Below, one piece after another: positions 58,616-64,000 of a stretch of 64,000 nucleotides of DNA (positions within the stretch are counted from its first letter, which is position 1; the number at the start of each line of letters is the position of its first letter). The DNA lies in assembly GCF_900106045.1 (NCBI RefSeq), contig NZ_LT629802.1:1054001-1118000 (forward strand). Direction: 5' to 3'. The notes beneath the pieces are model-generated. The model had not been told where the DNA came from. It saw only the letters and a program-made list of their open reading frames with translations, and made no database searches. The translations under genes were made by a program, and so were the position numbers. The stretch comes from Pseudomonas mucidolens (GTDB lineage Bacteria; Pseudomonadota; Gammaproteobacteria; Pseudomonadales; Pseudomonadaceae).

Positions 58616-59173
58616 GTGCCATTTACCTGGGTTGACTGGGCGATCGTTGCAATCGTCGCCATCTCCGCTTTGATCAGTCTAAGTCGCGGCTTCGTAAAAG
58701 AAGCGTTGTCGTTGCTGACCTGGATCGTTGCAGGAGTCGTAGCCTGGATGTTTGGCGGCTCCCTGGCCGTGTACCTTGCCGGCTATATCGAAACACCTTC
58801 GGCCCGCGTCATTGCGGGCTGCGCCATTATGTTCATCGCCACGCTGCTGGTGGGAGCAATGGTCAACTATCTTATCGGCGAATTGATACGTGTCACCGGC
58901 CTCTCCGGAACCGATCGATTTCTCGGCATGGTCTTCGGCGCGGCGCGTGGCGCCTTGCTGGTGGTCGTGGCGGTCGGGCTTTTGAGCCTGGGCCCGGTAC
59001 AGCAGGATGCATGGTGGCAGGAGTCGAGTCTCGTGCCAAAATTTCTATTGGTTGCAGACTGGTCCAAAAACCTCATATTGGGGTGGAGCAGTCAGTGGCT
59101 GGCCAGCGGAGTCAGCGTACCCGCTGATATTCCGTTCAAGGAACACCTCTTGCCGGGCAACACGCCGCAGTAA
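58616..59173 (+). CDS. cvpA: CvpA family membrane protein
   Basis: The 185-residue inner-membrane protein with four helices starts (M)PFTWVDWAIVAIVAISALIS and has LSRGFVKEALSLLTWIVAGV. CvpA is needed for colicin V production in E. coli and stands before purF, as here. The start is GTG 58616; no ATG fits the family N-terminus. Confidence 0.92.
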   Translation: MPFTWVDWAIVAIVAISALISLSRGFVKEALSLLTWIVAGVVAWMFGGSLAVYLAGYIETPSARVIAGCAIMFIATLLVGAMVNYLIGELIRVTGLSGTDRFLGMVFGAARGALLVVVAVGLLSLGPVQQDAWWQESSLVPKFLLVADWSKNLILGWSSQWLASGVSVPADIPFKEHLLPGNTPQ

Positions 59174-59214
59174 GCTGTGTTCAGTCAAGATTCATTAAGT
59201 AGGGGTTGCGTCGC

Positions 59215-60720
59215 ATGTGTGGCATCGTCGGTATCGTCGGTAAGTCGAACGTCAATCAGGCGCTGTATGACGCGCTAACCGTCCTCCAGCACCGCGGCCA
59301 GGACGCTGCCGGTATTGTGACCAGCCACGACGGCCGGTTATTCCTGCGCAAGGACAATGGTCTGGTGCGTGACGTGTTTCATCAGCGTCACATGCAGCGC
59401 CTCGTCGGGCACATGGGCATTGGCCATGTGCGTTACCCGACTGCCGGTAGCTCAACCTCGGCCGAAGCCCAGCCGTTTTACGTCAACTCGCCTTATGGCA
59501 TCACGTTGGCGCACAACGGCAACCTGACCAACGTTGAGCAATTGGCCAAGGAGATTTACGAATCTGACTTGCGTCACGTCAACACCAATTCCGATTCGGA
59601 AGTCCTGCTCAACGTGTTCGCTCACGAGCTGGCCCAGCGCGGCAAGCTGCAGCCAACCGAAGAAGACGTGTTCGCCGCGGTGACCGACGTACACAACCGG
59701 TGCGTCGGTGGTTATGCGGTCGTGGCAATGATCACCGGTTACGGCATTGTCGGTTTCCGTGATCCCCATGGCATTCGTCCTATCGTATTCGGCCAGCGTC
59801 ACACTGACGAAGGCGTCGAATACATGATTGCCTCCGAAAGCGTGTCCCTGGACGTGCTGGGCTTCACCCTGATCCGTGATCTGGCGCCGGGAGAGGCGGT
59901 TTACATCACCGAGGACGGCAAGCTTCACACGCGTCAGTGTGCAGTCAACCCGAAACTCACCCCGTGCATCTTCGAACACGTTTACCTGGCGCGCCCGGAC
60001 TCGATCATCGACGGTGTATCGGTGTACAAGGCGCGTCTGCGCATGGGCGAGAAGCTGGCCGAGAAGATCCTGCGCGAACGTCCTGAGCACGATATCGACG
60101 TCGTGATCCCGATCCCGGATACCAGCCGTACGGCGGCCCTGGAGCTGGCTAACCACTTGGGCGTCAAGTTCCGTGAGGGTTTCGTCAAGAACCGTTACAT
60201 TGGCCGGACCTTCATCATGCCGGGCCAGGCGGCTCGCAAGAAGTCGGTGCGCCAGAAGCTCAATGCCATTGAGCTGGAGTTCCGCGGCAAGAACGTGATG
60301 CTGGTGGACGATTCCATCGTGCGCGGCACCACCTGCAAACAGATCATCCAGATGGCCCGCGAAGCCGGTGCGAAGAACGTCTACTTCTGTTCTGCAGCGC
60401 CTGCCGTTCGCTACCCGAACGTCTACGGCATCGACATGCCGAGCGCGCATGAACTGATCGCCCATAATCGTTCGACCCAGGATGTTGCTGACCTGATCGG
60501 TGCCGACTGGTTGATTTACCAGGACCTTCCCGACTTGATCGAAGCGGTCGGTGGCGGCAAGATCAAGATCGACCAGTTCGATTGCGCCGTCTTCGATGGT
60601 AAATATGTGACCGGTGACGTCGACGAGGCTTACCTGGACAAGATCGAGCAGGCGCGCAACGATTCCTCCAAGATCAAGACCCAGGCGGTCAGCGCGATCA
60701 TTGATCTGTACAACAACTGA
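59215..60720 (+). CDS. purF: Amidophosphoribosyltransferase
   Basis: The 501-residue enzyme begins MCGIVGIVG, with the nucleophile Cys directly after Met. It has a PRPP-binding loop in [17 protein letters not shown] near 362-378. It makes phosphoribosylamine, the first step of purine synthesis. ATG 59215 is required for the N-terminal Cys; 59206 is rejected. Confidence 0.97.
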   Translation: MCGIVGIVGKSNVNQALYDALTVLQHRGQDAAGIVTSHDGRLFLRKDNGLVRDVFHQRHMQRLVGHMGIGHVRYPTAGSSTSAEAQPFYVNSPYGITLAHNGNLTNVEQLAKEIYESDLRHVNTNSDSEVLLNVFAHELAQRGKLQPTEEDVFAAVTDVHNRCVGGYAVVAMITGYGIVGFRDPHGIRPIVFGQRHTDEGVEYMIASESVSLDVLGFTLIRDLAPGEAVYITEDGKLHTRQCAVNPKLTPCIFEHVYLARPDSIIDGVSVYKARLRMGEKLAEKILRERPEHDIDVVIPIPDTSRTAALELANHLGVKFREGFVKNRYIGRTFIMPGQAARKKSVRQKLNAIELEFRGKNVMLVDDSIVRGTTCKQIIQMAREAGAKNVYFCSAAPAVRYPNVYGIDMPSAHELIAHNRSTQDVADLIGADWLIYQDLPDLIEAVGGGKIKIDQFDCAVFDGKYVTGDVDEAYLDKIEQARNDSSKIKTQAVSAIIDLYNN

Positions 60721-60726
60721 GTAGAC

Positions 60727-60750
60727 ACCGGCCCTGAGGGGCCGGTTTTG
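60727..60750 (+). terminator. Terminator of purF
   Basis: ACCGGCCC-TGAG-GGGCCGGTTTTG, 6 bp after the stop. Confidence 0.9.
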
Positions 60751-60787
60751 CATGTTCAATAAAGAATTGAGTTAAAGGAGTGACAGC

Positions 60788-61999
60788 ATGAGTCAGGAAT
60801 GGGATGCCGGTCGCTTGGACAGCGACCTCGATGGTGTGGCTTTCGACACTCTGGCTGTGCGCGCCGGCCAGCACCGTACGCCGGAAGGCGAGCACGGTGA
60901 TCCGATGTTTTTCACTTCCAGCTATGTTTTCCGCACGGCGGCGGATGCCGCGGCGCGTTTTGCCGGCGAAGTGCCGGGCAATGTTTACTCCCGTTACACC
61001 AACCCGACCGTGCGCGCCTTCGAAGAGCGTATCGCCGCGCTGGAAGGGGCTGAGCAAGCCGTCGCAACGGCAACCGGCATGGCAGCCATCCTGGCGGTGG
61101 TCATGAGCCTGTGCAGCGCTGGCGACCATGTGTTGGTGTCGCGCAGCGTGTTTGGCTCGACCATCAGCCTGTTCGAGAAGTACTTCAAGCGCTTTGGTAT
61201 CGAGGTCGATTACGTGCCGCTGGCGGACCTGTCTGGCTGGGACGCGGCTATCAAGGCCAATACCAAGTTGCTGTTTGTCGAGTCGCCGTCCAATCCCTTG
61301 GCGGAATTGGTGGACATCGCCGCCCTGGCGCAAGTGGCGCACGCCAAAGGTGCAATGCTGGTGGTCGACAATTGCTTCTGCACACCGGCATTGCAGCAGC
61401 CGCTGAAGCTGGGTGCCGATATCGTGGTGCATTCGGCGACCAAGTTCATCGACGGCCAAGGGCGCTGCATGGGCGGCGTGGTTGCCGGCCGCGGCGAGCA
61501 AATGAAGGAAGTCGTGGGGTTCTTGCGCACGGCCGGGCCGACGCTGAGTCCGTTCAACGCCTGGATCTTCCTCAAGGGCCTGGAAACCTTGAACCTGCGG
61601 ATGAAAGCACATTGCGCCAACGCCCAGGCGCTGGCCGAGTGGCTGGAGCAGCAGGACGGGATCGAGAAAGTCCATTACGCCGGTCTGAAAAGTCACCCGC
61701 AACACGCGTTGGCCCAGCGCCAGCAGCGCGGTTTTGGGGCTGTGGTGAGTTTTGAGGTCAAGGGCGGCAAAGAGGGCGCGTGGCGCTTCATCGATGCCAC
61801 GCGCTTGATCTCCATCACGGCTAATCTGGGTGACAGCAAAACCACCATTACCCATCCGAGTACCACGTCCCACGGTCGCCTCGCGCCGCAAGAGCGTGAA
61901 GCGGCCGGTATCCGTGACAGCCTGATTCGCGTCGCGGTGGGTCTGGAGGATGTGGCTGACTTGCAGGCCGACCTGGCCCGCGGGCTGGCCGCCTTGTGA
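60788..61999 (+). CDS. metZ: O-succinylhomoserine sulfhydrylase
   Basis: The 403-residue PLP enzyme of the Cys/Met family has [20 protein letters not shown] near 65-84 and the PLP Lys in [17 protein letters not shown] near 217. It converts O-succinylhomoserine and sulfide to homocysteine. The position after purF is typical for Pseudomonas metZ. It overlaps the next start by 4 bases. Confidence 0.95.
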   Translation: MSQEWDAGRLDSDLDGVAFDTLAVRAGQHRTPEGEHGDPMFFTSSYVFRTAADAAARFAGEVPGNVYSRYTNPTVRAFEERIAALEGAEQAVATATGMAAILAVVMSLCSAGDHVLVSRSVFGSTISLFEKYFKRFGIEVDYVPLADLSGWDAAIKANTKLLFVESPSNPLAELVDIAALAQVAHAKGAMLVVDNCFCTPALQQPLKLGADIVVHSATKFIDGQGRCMGGVVAGRGEQMKEVVGFLRTAGPTLSPFNAWIFLKGLETLNLRMKAHCANAQALAEWLEQQDGIEKVHYAGLKSHPQHALAQRQQRGFGAVVSFEVKGGKEGAWRFIDATRLISITANLGDSKTTITHPSTTSHGRLAPQEREAAGIRDSLIRVAVGLEDVADLQADLARGLAAL

Positions 62000-62772
62000 T
62001 TGAGTGGTCCGAAGGGGCTGGCGGGTCCAGTAATGGCCGGGTCGCGCTGGTTACCGGCGCGGCGCGCGGCATCGGCCTGGGCATCGCTGCCTGGTTGATC
62101 AGTGACGGCTGGCAAGTGGTATTGACGGATCTGGATCGCGAGCGCGGCGCGAAAGTCTCCAAGGTGCTGGGGGATAATGCCTGGTTTATCACCATGGATG
62201 TGTCTGATGAGCAGCAGGTCGCCCTTGGGGTTGCCGAAGTGCTCGGGCAGTTCGGTCGCCTGGATGCCCTGGTGTGCAACGCTGCTGTGGCTGACCCGCG
62301 CAATATCACTCTGGAAAGTCTGGAGCTGGCTTACTGGAATCGCGTGCTGGCGGTAAATCTCAGTGGTCCGATGTTGTTGGCCAAGCACTGTGCGCCTTAT
62401 TTGCGCGCCCATGGCGGCGCTATCGTCAACCTGAGCTCGACCCGGGCGCGACAGTCGGAAGCGGATACCGAAGCGTACGCCGCGAGCAAGGGAGGCCTGC
62501 TGGCACTGACTCATGCCCTGGCAATCAGTCTGGGGCCAGAAGTGCGGGTCAATGCGGTCAGCCCCGGCTGGATCGATGCCCGTGACCCCGCTGCCCGGCG
62601 CGCGGAGCCACTGACCGAGGCTGATCATGCCCAGCATCCGGCGGGGAGGGTGGGCACCGTCGAGGACGTGGCGTCGATGGTGGCGTGGTTGCTGTCGCGT
62701 CACGCCGGGTTTGTCACCGGGCAGGAATTTGTCGTCGACGGCGGCATGAGCAAGAAGATGGTTTATGTGTAA
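61996..62772 (+). CDS. Short-chain dehydrogenase/reductase
   Basis: The 258-residue SDR has the cofactor motif [13 protein letters not shown] near 17-29, CNAAVADP (NAG-type), the catalytic Ser in NLSSTRAR and Tyr-x3-Lys in [14 protein letters not shown] near 158. Substrate unknown. The start GTG 61996 overlaps the metZ stop (GTGA), so the two are coupled. Confidence 0.85.
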   Translation: MIEWSEGAGGSSNGRVALVTGAARGIGLGIAAWLISDGWQVVLTDLDRERGAKVSKVLGDNAWFITMDVSDEQQVALGVAEVLGQFGRLDALVCNAAVADPRNITLESLELAYWNRVLAVNLSGPMLLAKHCAPYLRAHGGAIVNLSSTRARQSEADTEAYAASKGGLLALTHALAISLGPEVRVNAVSPGWIDARDPAARRAEPLTEADHAQHPAGRVGTVEDVASMVAWLLSRHAGFVTGQEFVVDGGMSKKMVYV

Positions 62773-62860
62773 GTGCAAGCTTCAAGCTTCAAGCTTCAGG
62801 CTTCAAGAGAAGGCTGATTTGTGCTGGCTTTTGACTTGTAGCTTGAAGCTTGCAACTTAC
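62772..62860. repeat. Inverted and tandem AAGCTTC repeat
   Basis: AAGTGCAAGCTTCAAGCTTC with three TTCAAGC units faces AGCTTGAAGCTTGCAACTT near 62839-62857, so the whole can fold as one hairpin after the SDR gene. It may act as its terminator. Confidence 0.7.
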
Positions 62861-62941
62861 TGCTGTTTTTGAAAAAAAACCAATCCTGCTATTGACTTAG
62901 GTCCGCTACCTGCGTAAATTTCGCGGCCTCAACGAAGCAAA

Positions 62942-63017
62942 GGGTGATTAGCTCAGCTGGGAGAGCATCTGCCTTACAAGCAGAGGGTCGGCGGTTCGAT
63001 CCCGTCATCACCCACCA
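62942..63017 (+). tRNA. tRNA-Val (TAC)
   Basis: 76 bases with CCA; anticodon arm TCTGC-CTTACAA-GCAGA gives TAC. Confidence 0.97.
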
Positions 63018-63072
63018 CTTCTTGAGAGTTTTGCTTCAGGGCAAGACGCAACGTCAAAGGTTGCACCGACGC

Positions 63073-63149
63073 GCAGCGGTAGTTCAGTCGGTTAGAATAC
63101 CGGCCTGTCACGCCGGGGGTCGCGGGTTCGAGTCCCGTCCGCTGCGCCA
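63073..63149 (+). tRNA. tRNA-Asp (GTC), copy 1
   Basis: 77 bases with CCA; anticodon arm CCGGC-CTGTCAC-GCCGG gives GTC. Confidence 0.97.
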
Positions 63150-63254
63150 TATTTTCCAGGCCTGACTTGTCGGGCTTGAGATTGAACAGCCAAGGTTGGT
63201 CAGTCAGATGTTTAAAGACGGTTGAGAGCTAATGCTCAGCCGGTCAAGCGATAC

Positions 63255-63331
63255 GCAGCGGTAGTTCAGTCGGTTAGAATACCGGCCTGTCACGCCGGGG
63301 GTCGCGGGTTCGAGTCCCGTCCGCTGCGCCA
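63255..63331 (+). tRNA. tRNA-Asp (GTC), copy 2
   Basis: Identical to the copy at 63073-63149. The spacers before the two copies differ. Confidence 0.97.
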
Positions 63332-63403
63332 TATCTGCTCCAAGGCCCACTGAACGCCTTGAAGCACAAAGAAAGCCGCTGGCTTCTTTGATCCGATAGC
63401 AAA

Positions 63404-63432
63404 GACCCTGGTCGAAAGACCGGGGTTTTTTG
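63404..63432 (+). terminator. Terminator of the tRNA-Val/Asp cluster
   Basis: GACCCTGGTC-GAAA-GACCGGGGTTTTTTG: stem with one wobble and six T. Confidence 0.9.
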
Positions 63433-63485
63433 TTTGTGCGATTTGCCTATCTGTTGGAACCGGTCACCCGGCTCCAACAGATTGA

Positions 63486-64000
63486 TCAGAATCCCAGCTT
63501 GTCCCGCAGCCCGTAATACCAGGCGCCCATTGCTGCAAATGGTGTACGCAACAGTTGCCCGCCCGGGAACGGATAGTGCGGCAGGCCGGCAAACGCATCA
63601 AAACGCTCTGCCTGGCCTCTCAGCGCCTCCGCCAGTACTTTGCCCGCCAGGTGGGTGTACGTCACGCCATGACCGCTGCAGCCCTGGGAGTAATAAATGT
63701 TGTCTCCCAGGCGACCGACCTGCGGTAGGCGCGACAAAGTCAGCAGGAAGTTACCGGTCCAGGCGTAGTCAATCTTCACGTCCTTCAACTGGGGGAAGGC
63801 CTTGAGCATCTTCGGTCGGATTATCGCTTCGATATTGGCCGGATCCCGTGCGCCATAGACCACGCCACCACCGAAGATCAGGCGCTTGTCGCTGGTGAGG
63901 CGGTAGTAGTCAAGTAGGTAATTGCAGTCTTCGACGCAGTAGTCCTGCGGCAGCAGGGTCTTGGCCAGCTCATCCCCCAGCGGCGCGGTGGTGATGACCT
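63486..64000 (-). CDS. FAD-dependent oxidoreductase, C-terminal part (gene runs out of window)
   Basis: The frame is open to the right edge; ATG 63863 is internal. About 171 residues show the end of a DAO-type flavoenzyme: YYRLTSDKRLIFGGGVVYGA, IDYAWTGNFLLTLSRLPQVG and YYSQGCSGHGVTYTHLAGKV. This fits the PuuB/OrdL group (gamma-glutamylputrescine oxidase-like). The exact amine substrate cannot be told. Confidence 0.85.
   Translation of the reverse strand, partial: VITTAPLGDELAKTLLPQDYCVEDCNYLLDYYRLTSDKRLIFGGGVVYGARDPANIEAIIRPKMLKAFPQLKDVKIDYAWTGNFLLTLSRLPQVGRLGDNIYYSQGCSGHGVTYTHLAGKVLAEALRGQAERFDAFAGLPHYPFPGGQLLRTPFAAMGAWYYGLRDKLGF

Overview
The window is a 64 kb piece of a high-GC gammaproteobacterial chromosome that reads as Pseudomonas of the fluorescens group. 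The gene orders leuC-leuD-methyltransferase-leuB-asd-usg-fimV-truA-trpF-accD-folC-SPOR-cvpA-purF-metZ and tyrB/uvrB/gltX with tandem tRNA-Ala/tRNA-Glu are typical Pseudomonas backbone. The intergenic GAGCGAGCTTGCTCGC-type REP palindromes also point there. This rests on remembered gene order and protein families; no search was run.

Layout. 1-8 kb: end of an MFS transporter, a bestrophin-like channel, trmK, a REP pair, an aldo/keto-reductase remnant, a chemoreceptor with a FliA-type promoter, small proteins, TspO and an esterase. 7.9-14.9 kb: an accessory patch with one 2051-residue protein (M3 metallopeptidase, long DUF6543/dermonecrotic-toxin-like middle, RelE-like C-terminus) next to a decayed PAS chemoreceptor. 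15-17 kb: a periplasmic solute-binding protein and a divergent hydrolase/ArsR pair sharing a palindrome. 17-24 kb: glycolate module, GlcC repressor/activator divergent from glcDEFG and a glycolate/lactate permease, with two near-identical operators. 24-28 kb: aldehyde dehydrogenase/LysR pair and tyrB. 28-36.6 kb: uvrB, gltX, four tRNAs, TetR-hydrolase-thioesterase, dusC, and ibpA with a sigma-32 promoter and ROSE-like RNA thermometer.

36.8-39.9 kb is the most unusual region. A candidate HrpL (hrp-box) promoter precedes three related proteins, all with type III secretion-like N-termini. Two keep a papain-like Gln-x5-Cys and a distal His; the middle one has lost them. I read it as a cassette of putative type III effectors, two proteases and one pseudoenzyme.

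40-64 kb: a multi-PAS GGDEF-EAL protein, a LysR regulator divergent from leuCD, a 221-bp inverted-repeat mobile element (MITE-like) inside the leu region, then the leuB-to-metZ housekeeping block. FimV in this block has a one-base G-tract insertion that shifts its conserved C-terminus out of frame. The window ends with tRNA-Val, two tRNA-Asp and the C-terminus of an FAD oxidoreductase.

Three kinds of sequence cut into the backbone: REP/MITE repeats, gene remnants (aldo/keto reductase, PAS-chemoreceptor), and homopolymer tracts in long genes (C10 in the toxin-like gene, G6 in fimV) that could change reading frame.
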